A stretch of 64,000 nt of DNA, from contig JAGUZQ010000120.1 of assembly GCA_020060765.1 (NCBI GenBank), positions 62,001 to 126,000 of the forward strand, in the 5' to 3' direction. Positions 1 to 8,975 of this stretch are shown piece after piece. The position numbers and the translations under genes are program-made. The DNA comes from Planctomycetota bacterium (GTDB lineage: Bacteria; Planctomycetota; SZUA-567). A model generated the notes under the pieces. It had not been told where the DNA came from. It saw only the letters and a program-made list of their open reading frames with translations, and ran no database searches. Within the stretch, counting starts at the first letter, position 1. Each line of letters begins with the position of its first letter.

Positions 1-1
1 G

Positions 2-181
2 GCGCTCAGGAATATCCGGCAGGAAGCGCCGCTGGCAAACATCATCATGGTGACCGCCGTCGACCAGCGCGAGTCGATGCTGCAGGCGATGAGGCTGGGC
101 GTGTCCGACTTCATCGTCAAACCTTTCGACGACGACCGCGTGATTTCCGCCGTGCAGAAGGCGATCAACCGGGCAAGCTGA
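2..181 (+). CDS. CheY-like receiver, C-terminal part (gene truncated by window edge)
   Basis: The window opens inside this gene; 59 residues and a TGA stop are visible. They form the second half of a response-regulator receiver. A hydrophobic strand ends in IIMVTAV, where Thr is the expected switch residue, and GVSDFIVKPFD carries the invariant Lys next to the phosphorylation site. The protein stops about 12 residues after the KPF motif region's last helix, so no output domain follows. It is either a stand-alone CheY-like protein or one whose receiver is C-terminal. The CheB-like gene starts 30 nt downstream on the same strand, which points to a chemotaxis or chemosensory role. The phosphoacceptor Asp lies outside the window. 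Confidence 0.85.
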   Translation, partial: ALRNIRQEAPLANIIMVTAVDQRESMLQAMRLGVSDFIVKPFDDDRVISAVQKAINRAS

Positions 182-211
182 ACCTGCCTCCGTGCAGGGG
201 ACGGAGCCGCC

Positions 212-1225
212 ATGCGAACGCAACCCCGAGTTCTGTTGGTTCTGGGCAAGGTGGAAACCGGACTGGCCGCTCTGCTGGAGAAACACGGAGACCTGCATTT
301 CGGCCCTGTCAATCAACATGTGGCCTGGAAACTGGCGACCGACCTGCTGCCGGATGTGATTGTGCTCGGGGACGAACTGGTAGAAACAGCGGGGCTGGTT
401 TTTCTGCGGATGCTGCTGGTCAGGCATCACGTCCCGGTCATTCTGGTTCTGTCCCGGAAAAACATTCATCTCGCCCAGGAGCTTTCCGGCCTTTCCCCGC
501 TCCTCGCTTTCGTTATATACGGTGATTCCAATCCCACCGCCCTGGCGGAGCAGCTCAAGCAAAAACTAGCAGAAATACAGGCAACGTCAGCACCTCGCCA
601 AGACGACGCCAGAGCAGAAAACTGGATCATCGCTGTCGGCGCTTCAGCGGGAGGGCCTGAGGCGCTGCGCCTGCTGCTGCAAGCCATGCCACCGGATTCC
701 CCGCCGATACTGATAGTTCAGCACATGCCTGCCCCGTTCGTACAGCCTTTCGCCGACCGGCTGAATGCAAACTGCTCACTGGAAATCAGAGTCGCCCGCA
801 ACGGCGAAAGCCTGCTTCCCGGCCAGGCGCTGGTGGGGCCTTCGGGTACGCACCTGCATCTTGCGCGCGACAGAAACAACTACGTCGCCCGCCTGTCCGC
901 GCCGGTTTGCCCCTGCCTGCACAAGCCGTCCGCCGACGAGTTGTTTTCTTCGGTGGCGCAAGTCGCGGGAGCACGGGCAATTGGCGTTATCCTGACCGGC
1001 ATGGGCGCCGACGGCGCGGTGGGGATAAAAAAAATCCGTGACGCCGGGGGGCACACCCTCGCCCAGAACGAGGAAAGCTGCGCGGTTTTCGGCATGCCCA
1101 AGGAAGCAATGGCGCTGGGTGGAATCGAAAAAGCGGTCGCGCTGGAAAAAATCCCGCGGGAGATTTCCGCAATCCTGAAAGCTTCTTCGGCCAGAGAGCG
1201 TTCGCTGTCAGTTGACAGATGCTGA
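212..1225 (+). CDS. cheB: CheB-like protein-glutamate methylesterase with degenerate receiver
   Basis: 337 aa. Residues about 138-325 form a CheB methylesterase domain, which hydrolyses methyl-glutamate on chemoreceptors. The catalytic triad is visible: Ser145 in GASAGG, His171 in QHMP and Asp267 in GMGADGA. Residues 1-125 have the length and strand pattern of a receiver (PDVIVLGDEL, then VPVILVLS), but Gly53 stands where the phosphoacceptor Asp is expected, so this looks like a pseudo-receiver. A purine-rich GGACGGAG lies just before the ATG. The preceding gene encodes a receiver, which may supply phosphorylation in trans. No CheR or receptor gene is in the window, so the pathway is inferred. 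The domain call is secure; chemotaxis versus another receptor-adaptation system is open. Confidence 0.88.
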   Translation: MRTQPRVLLVLGKVETGLAALLEKHGDLHFGPVNQHVAWKLATDLLPDVIVLGDELVETAGLVFLRMLLVRHHVPVILVLSRKNIHLAQELSGLSPLLAFVIYGDSNPTALAEQLKQKLAEIQATSAPRQDDARAENWIIAVGASAGGPEALRLLLQAMPPDSPPILIVQHMPAPFVQPFADRLNANCSLEIRVARNGESLLPGQALVGPSGTHLHLARDRNNYVARLSAPVCPCLHKPSADELFSSVAQVAGARAIGVILTGMGADGAVGIKKIRDAGGHTLAQNEESCAVFGMPKEAMALGGIEKAVALEKIPREISAILKASSARERSLSVDRC

Positions 1226-1355
1226 CAACGAACGTTAACAAGCCCCTGCCTTTTCGATCCCCACCCGTAAAACAAAACCCCACTACTCAAACGCCAGGTG
1301 CCGACTTGCCGTTAGCCCGACTTTGCCTGTTGCAAGCCATCCCGATTCACGGAAA

Positions 1356-4300
1356 CTATTCACCCGCTTCTTTTGTTATTGTAACAATGGCGTAATTGTA
1401 ACCCTTCATGGGGAGTACGAAGCTGCCATCAGCGAGTGTCAACTGGGTTTGCGTCCGCTCGTCGGTAATCTTTAATTCGCCGACCAGACCGGCCTTTTCG
1501 ACATGCAGCGCAATCTTCGCCTCTGTCGGCTGCTCGTTACGGTTGGCGGCGACTACTACGATTTTTCCCGGCAGGCGATAAACCGAGACCAGCACATTTT
1601 CCGTCCCTGCCTTAACCGGGCAGTCTTCTGTCCAGTAACCGACAAATTCCGCCTCGTCGGAATCAATGCCGGTGTTGATTCTTGTTTCCCAGTATTGCTC
1701 CATCGCCGGATCGTTACACCAACTCGCGCTCATGACCACGTCGCTGACCAGACACATCGCGATCAGGCTTTCGGTATACTCGGGCACCTTGCGATGCTGC
1801 TTGTCGCCGGTACCCCGCTCGAATTGCGGCAGAAGCACATTGTTGATACCGCTGGCTTTACTCGCCAACTCCACGCGCCATGCAACAGGATCGAGGTCAG
1901 TGATATAGAAATATGGCTTCTTGAAAGTCTCGTGCGCATACTGTTCGCCGGGATAGAACATGTCGGCGAAAGCGTGATAAGGCAATATCAGCGCGTCGTG
2001 GCCATGCGCCATGTACACGCCGGAACCGTTGGGAGAATTGCGGGCGATGGTCAACAGGCGTTTGTAAAACTGCCGCCGTTGCACGATGCAATAACTCACG
2101 CCGGAACGGCCAAATGCGTCGTTGACATATCCGCCGCCGTGCAGAGGATTTGCGGACGGCACCAGCCGGTCCATGTCAGTGTAAAAAGAAGTCACACCAG
2201 GATACTTGGTTAACTCCTGCGCCTGCCACATCAGAAGATCAGTGTAAGAACTGGACTGGGAAACGCTGACCAGGTCGTAAGGCGTGGGATCGCCTTCCGG
2301 CTTGAGCGGACTCGGGCCGCGCGCCGTATTATAGAAGCCACCACGCAGGGGGTTGTCCCAAAGCGGTTTGAAGAAATCGTAATACTTGTTCTTGTTCGGG
2401 CCGCAGGTCGCGCCGCCATAATAAAGCGTGGGAATATCCTTCTTTTTTGGGTCCGCCAATTTCTTTTCGCAAGCCGCCCGGAAAAGATCGGGATGAGCCA
2501 CATCATAATACGCGAATTGCGTGCCTTGGGCCGCGCTATAACCGATATAATTGAGATGTTTCATCATATGCGAGTTCTGGTGTACCCCGCGCCAGTTTTT
2601 CATCAGCGGCCTGACCGGCGTCGCTTCGAATCCAAAACGGTAGGTCAGCGGCTGGTCGACCTTGGCTGCCTTGGCGATGATATTGAAGCGTAACACGGCT
2701 TTCTCCGCGCTTACTTCCAGCACCGTCGCCGCCTGCGGCTTCTCGCACAACCAGTTGGCGTCGGAATCGAAGAACCAGTCGAAGCCTTCTTCTTCCGTTC
2801 CCAGCCAGACATACGGTTCGAAACCGCTTTCCCATCTCACCCCGTCCCAGCCCGCGCCGCGCTGCTCGGTTACGGCAGCGCCAACCGCCGGCACGCGCTT
2901 GGGATTGCGGATATATTTGCCCAGGTCGCCGCGCAGGGGAATTTCCAACGCCAGTGAACGCACGTTCCAGCCGCCAGCAGGAGGATAAATCGTCAGGTCG
3001 GTCACGACCAGGCCGTCGTACTCCATCCAGGTTTCCCACGTTACGGTTCCGTCCAACTCGCCGAAGCGCCCCACGCCGCGCCATTCCGCCCGGTGCGCCT
3101 TTTCCGAGGTGCGGCGATTGTGCAGGATTTTCAGTTCGGCTTCGCCCGCGTCGGTAGCCAGCGTCAGCCGCATAGGCGCGGCCAACTGTTCCGCGCCCTG
3201 GTTTTTCAGCGAACAGGCAAACGGGCCTTCGAGCACATATTCCCGCCCCCAGCACTTGACGGATTCTTTTTCATATTCCATCGGCGTCCAGGGATCGAGC
3301 ACCTGGTCGGTGACTCCGGCGTTGGCGGTCAGAAAAGCGGTGTCCGGTTTGAACAAGTGGCCTGAGGCAGTAACAGGAGCAATGCCTTCGCTGGCTAGAG
3401 AGAATGCAAAGTTGTAGTCGCCCTCACGCCAGACGATGGGGAAAGTTATGAACTCGCGCATGCTTTTTACGGGAAACGACAGCTTGGCGCAAGCCTCTGC
3501 CACGGGGCCGGTAATCGCCACGTTCAGCGTCGCCTTCCCCGATTGCAGGGCAGCGGCTCGCTGCTGGTCGAGGTTGCTGAAGTCGATTTTCAGCGACAGA
3601 CGCTTGCCCAGGACATCAGGAATGTATTCGACTTCCAGCGGCTCCTTGACATAAAGGCGCGTGGCGTACTCCGCCAATTTCATGCCGCTGGCCGCGTCCG
3701 TGACGGAAAACGAGAGGATGCCGTTTTTGAACCCTACCAGCGAAGCGTTGAGTATCTTTTCTGATGCGGGTTCGATTTCATTTTCCAGCTTGATCGGCTG
3801 CACTCCCTTGCCGCTGGCGTCAAGCACGCAGACGGCCTTGTCTTTGTTTTTATTGCCGATTGCAAGTTGGAGGTTGCCGGAGACGAAGTCGTCGCCCAGC
3901 GCCAGTTTCACGCCCTCGTTTTCCTTGCCGAACACGAGGTCGCCCTTGCCGTTGTAGTAACTGCCATGAAATTCAGTCCACGCGGTGAACACTGGCGGCG
4001 TCGGCTGTTCCCGCCACCAGTTGCGGCAGAAGTTAGCTTTCCACTTCGCTTCGACTGCTGGTCGATCCAGGCCGAAAGAAGCAAAGGGGATGGAAAGCTC
4101 TACCGTCCATTCGGTTTCACCGGCCTTGCCGCCCGACTCGATGTTCCCGTTCCACTCCTTGACTGGCCCCTGCGCGTCGTAGACCGCGCCCTTGGCGTTG
4201 ACGATAAAATGAAACCGCTTGTCGTCATTTTCCTGATCCTCGGGCCACAGGATGACTTCGAAAGAATCATCCTGCCAGATTCTGCCGTCGCGCTCGACCT

Positions 4301-5309
4301 GTTCGGCCACCGGGGTTCTCCCTTCCAGCGGAGCGCGGAAAGCCAGATGCAGAGCGTCCGCGCCATAAAGCAGCAACGCGAAGCTTTCGCGTTCGTGAGG
4401 AAAAGAGTTTGGCTTGATGCGGATCGGCAGTTGCGCGGCGTTTTTCCAGGCCGGTTCGTCCAGGCGTCCGTCAGCGGTAATTTTTTCACCAGTAAGCGGA
4501 ACCCGCGCCAGCGAAACCGGCAGCGCTCCCGCCAGCGCCGCCTGGTCGGCGGCGTAGTTGAGAGAAATCTGCTCGCCGCTCAGAACGCCGTCGAAAAGCT
4601 TAACTTCATCCATCACCGTCAGGTCGGCGCGGTCGTGGGTGGTGCTGGTCTTTCCCTGCCACGGCAGATTGACATTGAAACGCTTGTCCTGCAGAGCGGG
4701 AAACTCGATCCCTTGCAAATCCTTCTTCTCGCCCAGCTTTCCGTCCACGTAAATCCGCAAGGTGGTGCTGTCCCAACAGGCGTCGATCTTGTGCCACTCG
4801 CCCACCTTCCAATCTACCTGTGCCGCAACATTCAGCGTGCGGAAAGAAGCCGCGTTCCTGTCGCCGAATTCCAGGTACAGGCAGGCAGTGTTATTTCCGG
4901 GGACATAGACGCTTAGACGGAAAGTCGTATCGGCAACACCGAAAAAATGGTGAAAACGATTGTCCTCGCCCGACCAGTTCTTGGGACAGACCCACATCGA
5001 AGCCGTCGCCGCCGACATGTTCAGGTTGTCCTTGACCGCGTAGGTGCAAGACTCGCCCTCTTCCACCAGCAAACCGCTCTTACGTACTCCTTCGGTCGAA
5101 CGCAGTTCCAGACTGACGTTGAGCGAAGCGTTGGGATCGCCTTTGGAGAAATCGGCGATGGTGGTGAAGCGGTCGAAAGAAGCATGGAAGGTCAACTCAG
5201 GCTTGCGTTCGTTTTCCTCGGCGGCAGTAGCAAGCGCCTGCACTGCGCCCAACAACGTCAGTATCATGAGACAGCGAAGTTTTCCGGTTGCTGGCGTAAG
5301 CAGTTTCAT
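1356..5309 (-). CDS. Giant exported LamG / CBM9-like / DUF6067-type carbohydrate-active protein
   Basis: 1317 aa with an N-terminal signal peptide (hydrophobic stretch near residues 12-28, likely cut after ATA before AEEN). Order seen: a LamG/concanavalin-like lectin fold about 40-255 (FHASFDR start, IDACWDSTTLRIYVDGK), a CBM9-like domain about 265-460 (ADGRLDEPAWKNA, then IWQDDSFEVIL), a beta-rich middle, and a C-terminal half resembling the DUF6067 glycoside-hydrolase-like family (WESGFEPYVWLGTEEEG, FYTDMDRLVPSANP). A polysaccharide-binding and possibly hydrolytic role outside the cytoplasm is inferred; the substrate is unknown. The ATG has GGAG 7 nt upstream and lies 42 nt after the winged-helix/prepilin fusion gene with no terminator between, so the two are probably one operon. 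Confidence 0.75.
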   Translation of the reverse strand: MKLLTPATGKLRCLMILTLLGAVQALATAAEENERKPELTFHASFDRFTTIADFSKGDPNASLNVSLELRSTEGVRKSGLLVEEGESCTYAVKDNLNMSAATASMWVCPKNWSGEDNRFHHFFGVADTTFRLSVYVPGNNTACLYLEFGDRNAASFRTLNVAAQVDWKVGEWHKIDACWDSTTLRIYVDGKLGEKKDLQGIEFPALQDKRFNVNLPWQGKTSTTHDRADLTVMDEVKLFDGVLSGEQISLNYAADQAALAGALPVSLARVPLTGEKITADGRLDEPAWKNAAQLPIRIKPNSFPHERESFALLLYGADALHLAFRAPLEGRTPVAEQVERDGRIWQDDSFEVILWPEDQENDDKRFHFIVNAKGAVYDAQGPVKEWNGNIESGGKAGETEWTVELSIPFASFGLDRPAVEAKWKANFCRNWWREQPTPPVFTAWTEFHGSYYNGKGDLVFGKENEGVKLALGDDFVSGNLQLAIGNKNKDKAVCVLDASGKGVQPIKLENEIEPASEKILNASLVGFKNGILSFSVTDAASGMKLAEYATRLYVKEPLEVEYIPDVLGKRLSLKIDFSNLDQQRAAALQSGKATLNVAITGPVAEACAKLSFPVKSMREFITFPIVWREGDYNFAFSLASEGIAPVTASGHLFKPDTAFLTANAGVTDQVLDPWTPMEYEKESVKCWGREYVLEGPFACSLKNQGAEQLAAPMRLTLATDAGEAELKILHNRRTSEKAHRAEWRGVGRFGELDGTVTWETWMEYDGLVVTDLTIYPPAGGWNVRSLALEIPLRGDLGKYIRNPKRVPAVGAAVTEQRGAGWDGVRWESGFEPYVWLGTEEEGFDWFFDSDANWLCEKPQAATVLEVSAEKAVLRFNIIAKAAKVDQPLTYRFGFEATPVRPLMKNWRGVHQNSHMMKHLNYIGYSAAQGTQFAYYDVAHPDLFRAACEKKLADPKKKDIPTLYYGGATCGPNKNKYYDFFKPLWDNPLRGGFYNTARGPSPLKPEGDPTPYDLVSVSQSSSYTDLLMWQAQELTKYPGVTSFYTDMDRLVPSANPLHGGGYVNDAFGRSGVSYCIVQRRQFYKRLLTIARNSPNGSGVYMAHGHDALILPYHAFADMFYPGEQYAHETFKKPYFYITDLDPVAWRVELASKASGINNVLLPQFERGTGDKQHRKVPEYTESLIAMCLVSDVVMSASWCNDPAMEQYWETRINTGIDSDEAEFVGYWTEDCPVKAGTENVLVSVYRLPGKIVVVAANRNEQPTEAKIALHVEKAGLVGELKITDERTQTQLTLADGSFVLPMKGYNYAIVTITKEAGE

Positions 5310-5351
5310 AGGCGTTCTCCAAAAAGAAAAAAGAAAGATGATGAGAGTGTA

Positions 5352-6617
5352 TTAGGGGAAAAATTCGTCTGTGACCTCCCGCACTGCTTCTATATGCATA
5401 TCTCCAAACAAAACATTCGTCTTGTTATTATGGATATACCCGACCCTGGTTTTATAATTTCCGCCTGATTTGAACACTTGCGCAACATTATCAGGATCAA
5501 GGTTGTTAGATAAGTCCGTTATCCAGAGTAACTTACTGCAGTTGAAAAATTTACTGCGTTTCTTTTTCGCAATATCGTAGGACAAGGCATAGCTGAAATA
5601 ACGCTTGTTTAGATACCCCAGTATGGAAACCTCGTTGGTGTGACTGGGACAGCCATTGATGGTTTTTGCTGTACGTTGATCTTCATTCGAACAATCGATA
5701 TAGCGGTATACTGGATGTTCGATATGCGTCCAGTAACGAAGTATAGTAGAAGGAAGAGGAGTAACCTGGGTTGCACAGGGAAAATAATAATCGCCAAAAT
5801 CATCGGCGTACTGGGAGGTGACAACGCTCCACTGCTTGAGGTTGTTCATGCACTGGATTCCCCGAGCCGCCTCCCGCGCCTTGCCCAATACCGGCAGCAT
5901 CAATCCCGCGAGAATAGAAAGCACGGCGATTACCACCAGCAGTTCCACCAGGGTAAACGCCCTCGTTCCCACCCGCGCAAATAGCGCCTCCCGGTGAACG
6001 GGAAATATATTTGTCTTGTTACCCATCGGATTCTCCCTGTTTGCCGTCTGCAAGGAAAAAGCTGGATTAGACAGGATGCCCCGCTGTTCCAGTTCTTCGC
6101 GCTTAAGTATACCCCGGTTCATTCCTTTTTGCAGGGCATTATTCAGCATTCCATCGCGCGCCAGAACCCGTTCCAGATCCAGAATGGTTTGCAGAGGAGC
6201 GGTAACGCGGAAAATGCCATAGTCCGAGCAGGACAACCTTTCGATATCCCTTTTCACCAGGCGGCAACCGGGGGGACATTTTTTCTGAAATCCCTCCGGC
6301 ACGGAAAGCGTGATTTCGTTATTCGCAGGATAATCACCCAGACAATGAAAAGCCAGCGCGGATTCATGGCTGACTACGGCCTGAATAACTTCTGCCTGCG
6401 ATCTGCTCCAGAATGCCAGCCGGACAAATTCCGATTCTGTCGAATCCTCATACCCCTCAAAACGGTACAGGCCTTTTTCCACCAAAGACCATAAGCCTAC
6501 GTTATAATGGCATAGATTACTGCCGGAAAAGCCTGCCCGGCAAGCCTGCTTGGCAGTAAAATATCCGTACTGACTGGCTGCGATTTTCTGCAAACGGGAT
6601 AATCTGTTCTTTTTCAT
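5352..6617 (-). CDS. AbiEi-type winged-helix domain fused to prepilin/H-X9-DG protein (copy 1)
   Basis: 421 aa. Residues 1-180 match the AbiEi antitoxin-type winged-helix regulators of type IV toxin-antitoxin systems: [10 protein letters not shown], then [34 protein letters not shown]. Residues about 217-421 are a type II/IV secretion prepilin-like protein with the signal [18 protein letters not shown] (processing expected between Ala220 and Phe221; position -1 is Ala rather than the usual Gly). Its C-terminal motif [13 protein letters not shown] resembles H-X9-DG, with DM for DG. No AbiEii toxin gene is adjacent. A second start is possible at Met198, with AGGGAG six nt upstream. The same architecture recurs at 11169-12515. 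Both domain calls are firm; how one protein uses both is unknown. Confidence 0.8.
   Translation of the reverse strand: MKKNRLSRLQKIAASQYGYFTAKQACRAGFSGSNLCHYNVGLWSLVEKGLYRFEGYEDSTESEFVRLAFWSRSQAEVIQAVVSHESALAFHCLGDYPANNEITLSVPEGFQKKCPPGCRLVKRDIERLSCSDYGIFRVTAPLQTILDLERVLARDGMLNNALQKGMNRGILKREELEQRGILSNPAFSLQTANRENPMGNKTNIFPVHREALFARVGTRAFTLVELLVVIAVLSILAGLMLPVLGKAREAARGIQCMNNLKQWSVVTSQYADDFGDYYFPCATQVTPLPSTILRYWTHIEHPVYRYIDCSNEDQRTAKTINGCPSHTNEVSILGYLNKRYFSYALSYDIAKKKRSKFFNCSKLLWITDLSNNLDPDNVAQVFKSGGNYKTRVGYIHNNKTNVLFGDMHIEAVREVTDEFFP
6024..6038 (-). promoter_or_regulatory. Internal Shine-Dalgarno and in-frame ATG before the prepilin part (copy 1)
   Basis: AGGGAG at 6033-6038, spacer AATCCG, then ATG at 6024-6026 (codon 198). 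Starting here would give a free-standing 224-aa prepilin with a short 22-residue leader. It may instead be coincidental codons for Arg-Glu-Asn-Pro-Met inside the fusion. Confidence 0.4.
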
Positions 6618-6638
6618 AAGCTTTATTTCCTGAACTAC

Positions 6639-6666
6639 AGTATACGAGATTTTTTTTGCCTAACAA
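6639..6666 (-). promoter_or_regulatory. Putative sigma70 promoter of fusion copy 1
   Basis: On the minus strand: -35 TTGTTA (6661-6666), 16-nt spacer, -10 TATACT (6639-6644). Predicted start near 6632, leaving a short leader with AGGA before the ATG at 6617. Upstream lie a 22-bp dyad with CATGT/ACATG arms (6673-6694) and the 12-mer TTTTTCACAGAA (6679-6690). Confidence 0.5.
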
Positions 6667-6830
6667 ATCCCGCATGTATTTTTCACAGAACATGTAATAT
6701 CCTTTACTGTAAATCTTTATAATTATTCTTTACGAGTTTTTATTTTAATGGATATGACAGCTATCGCACTGGTAATCAGCGGGATATGATTAATGGCTAT
6801 CAACATAGCTAAGGTAATACGGGGGAAATA

Positions 6831-7055
6831 CTGAGTTCGAGTTTCGCACTTTTTTGTTTCGCATATGTTGAAAAGTACGAAGTGCCGGTTATTTTTGATA
6901 GGTGAGGGTAAAAAACATACTTTAGCAAAAATAAAAACTTTCGGTCGTCATTCCCGCGAAGGCGGGAATCCAGGGGAGAAACCGTACGCAACACCTCCTG
7001 GATTCCCGCTTTCGCGGGAATGACGATTCGTAAAAAGTGCGAAATTCGAACTGAG
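6831..7055. repeat. MITE/REP-like palindromic element, copy 1
   Basis: The core (6946-7025) is two inverted GTCATTCCCGCGAA-GGCGGGAATCC type units around a conserved loop containing CGTACGCAACACC. Outer arms 6831-6854 and 7032-7055 are inverted repeats of 24 bp with two mismatches. The rest of the roughly 500-nt gap between genes (6618-7117) is AT-rich and holds the promoter of the fusion gene; I see no gene in it. Confidence 0.85.
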
Positions 7056-7117
7056 TGCCTTATCACGCGGGAACAGCAATGGCAGAAAAAAACAGTCTTG
7101 ACGAAAAACAGCGGTCG

Positions 7118-8110
7118 TCAGCCTGCCAGCACCGCTTCTATCTGCCGTAATTCGTCCTCGCCAAAGGTCAGGTTCGACGCCGCGCGCACATTGGCCTCGA
7201 TCTGGTCTACCCGGCTTGCCCCGATCAGCGCCGAGGTCACCACGGGATCGCGCAAGACCCAGGACAATGCCATCTGAGCCAACGTCTGTCCCCGTTTGCC
7301 GGCGATTTCGTTCAACGCTTTCACCTTTGCCAGTTGCTCCAGGGTGATCCGTTCCTTCTTCAGAAAACCATGCGGCTTGGCGGCGCGGGAATTTTCGGGA
7401 ATGCCGGAAAGATAACGGTCGCTGAGTAATCCCTGCGCGAGTGGGGAAAAACAGATACAACCTATCTTTTCCTCACGCAACACGTCGGTCAGGCCGTCTT
7501 CAATCCAGCGGTTGAACATACTGTAACTGGGCTGATGTATCAGGCAAGGCGTACCCAGTCCGCGCAGGATGCGCGCCGCGCGGCTGGTTTCCTCCGGCCC
7601 GTAGTTGGAAATGCCTGCGTACAAAGCTTTCCCCCGGCGCACGGCGGTATCGAGCGCGCCCATGGTTTCCTCCAGCGGGGTTTCCGGGTCGAAACGGTGG
7701 CTATAGAAAATATCCACGTACTCCAGCCCCATTCGCCGCAGGCTGCTGTCGAGACTCGCCAGCAGATATTTGCGCGAACCCCATTCGCCGTAAGGGCCTG
7801 GCTGCATCCGGTAGCCTGCTTTTGTGCTGATGATAAGCTCATCGCGGTAACGGGCCAGGTCTTCGCTCAAGATACGCCCGAAAGTTTCTTCCGCCGATCC
7901 CGGCGGCGGCCCGTAATTATTCGCCAGGTCGAAATGGGTAATGCCCAGGTCAAACGCCCGCCAGCACATCGCCCTGGCATTTTCCAAGGCGTCCACGCCG
8001 CCGAAGTTGTGCCATAGCCCCAGGGACACCGGCGGCAGCAGCAGGCCGCTGTGGCCGCAACGCCGAAATGAGGAACTGTCGTAACGCTGACTGGAAGGCA
8101 GATAACTCAT
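7118..8110 (-). CDS. yghZ: Aldo/keto reductase, L-glyceraldehyde-3-phosphate reductase (YghZ/Gpr) type
   Basis: 330 aa, close along its whole length to the YghZ/Gpr group, which reduces L-glyceraldehyde 3-phosphate and other carbonyls with NADPH. The AKR tetrad is visible: Asp61 and Tyr66 in HFDLANNYG, Lys97 in STKAGY, His138 in YSHRFD. The family-typical RCGHSGLLLPPVSLGLWHNF begins the barrel, and LIGASRVDQIE gives the cofactor-binding end. I chose the ATG at 8110 because AAGGA lies 7 nt upstream. A GTG nine codons earlier is in frame but falls inside a half copy of the MITE element and lacks a good ribosome-binding site. A soluble cytoplasmic enzyme; no obvious operon partner. Confidence 0.92.
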   Translation of the reverse strand: MSYLPSSQRYDSSSFRRCGHSGLLLPPVSLGLWHNFGGVDALENARAMCWRAFDLGITHFDLANNYGPPPGSAEETFGRILSEDLARYRDELIISTKAGYRMQPGPYGEWGSRKYLLASLDSSLRRMGLEYVDIFYSHRFDPETPLEETMGALDTAVRRGKALYAGISNYGPEETSRAARILRGLGTPCLIHQPSYSMFNRWIEDGLTDVLREEKIGCICFSPLAQGLLSDRYLSGIPENSRAAKPHGFLKKERITLEQLAKVKALNEIAGKRGQTLAQMALSWVLRDPVVTSALIGASRVDQIEANVRAASNLTFGEDELRQIEAVLAG

Positions 8111-8122
8111 CAATTCATCCTT

Positions 8123-8164
8123 GTTCAAGCTTCGCACTTTTGACGAATCTTCATCCCGCGAAAG
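8123..8164. repeat. Degenerate half copy of the MITE/REP-like element
   Basis: This 42-bp stretch matches one arm plus the first core unit of the element at 6831-7055 (shared blocks TTCGCACTTTT, ACGAATC and CCCGCGAAAG). It sits in the leader of the aldo/keto reductase gene. Confidence 0.6.
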
Positions 8165-8188
8165 CAGTACCTGAAAATTTTAGCCTCT

Positions 8189-8224
8189 GAAAAAAACGCC
8201 AGCCTCTTGTCCTGGGCTGGCGTT
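8189..8224 (-). terminator. Rho-independent terminator of the small zinc-protein gene
   Basis: On the minus strand a perfect 10-bp stem (AACGCCAGCC at 8195-8204 with its complement at 8215-8224, 10-nt loop) is followed by a T run (8189-8194). It lies 22 nt past the stop of the 8246-8569 gene. Confidence 0.85.
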
Positions 8225-8245
8225 AGCTGTTTGTAATTTCGCTGG

Positions 8246-8569
8246 TCAGACCGGAACTTGTTCCGGAATTTCCATGCCTAGTCGTTTCATTTCCTTTTTC
8301 ACCTCGTCGATTTCCCGCCGCCATTTCAGCCGACCTTCGAAACCGATTACGTTCTGGTACATCATTTCCGCCCGGCGCAGTTCGCGTTCCAATGCGCGCA
8401 TCCGGTCGGTGTCGTCGCGGCGGATGTTTTTCTCGCTAGCCAGTTGCTCCTCCTCGTCGGTGTAGATTTTTCCCTTTCGCCAGATTTGCCCGTAATGCTT
8501 TCTGCAGTAACCTTTTGCATGAGCCTTATTACTACAACCTGGCACGATACACTTGCTTTCCTTTGACAT
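8246..8569 (-). CDS. Small zinc-binding protein with C-terminal coiled coil
   Basis: 107 aa. The N-terminus carries a compact Cys/His cluster: Cys7, Cys12, Cys22 and His25 in CIVPGCSNKAHAKGYCRKHY. This is the type of short zinc knuckle found at the start of some phage HNH proteins and in small bacterial proteins of unknown role. From about residue 48 the chain is highly charged and looks alpha-helical, probably a coiled coil (ALERELRRAEMMYQ, REIDEVKKEMKRLG). The ATG at 8569 follows AAAGGG; an in-frame TTG 45 nt upstream is less likely. Its leader holds a 7-bp stem hairpin (8593-8599 with 8608-8614). It has its own terminator, so it is probably monocistronic. A nucleic-acid-binding role is inference only. 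Confidence 0.65.
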   Translation of the reverse strand: MSKESKCIVPGCSNKAHAKGYCRKHYGQIWRKGKIYTDEEEQLASEKNIRRDDTDRMRALERELRRAEMMYQNVIGFEGRLKWRREIDEVKKEMKRLGMEIPEQVPV

Positions 8570-8914
8570 GTGCGCGCCCTTTCGTATGGTTCTTGCCGGG
8601 GAGAGGTCCGGCAAAATTAACCAGCACCAGTTCTTATGTGGCAGAACTCGCAGAGCAGCTTTTGGTGGTAATGGCTGAACCCCCTCCTGATTCGAAAGTC
8701 ATGGTAGCACGAAACGGGATTTTGTCAAGAGAAAAGCCCCAAATGAGGCGAAACATACGATTAAGGTTGATTTTTAAAACTATAAAGATTTATCCTGAAG
8801 CAGCTTACACTGTTATCCCCAAGTTATCTAAACACCAATTTATACATCTACACTGTGTAATCTTTTAATTAGCCTACTCTTAGTCCGATAATACTCGGAA
8901 ATGGGATTTTTTTG

Positions 8915-8942
8915 TTGACGAAAGCGTGAAACATTGTAACCT
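8915..8942 (+). promoter_or_regulatory. Putative promoter of coaX
   Basis: -35 TTGACG (8915-8920), 16-nt spacer, -10 TAACCT (8937-8942), about 33 nt before the coaX ATG. The remainder of the 8570-8975 gap is AT-rich without a recognisable gene. Confidence 0.45.
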
Positions 8943-8975
8943 ATTGATATTCTTGGATTAGATAGGATTATTCTG

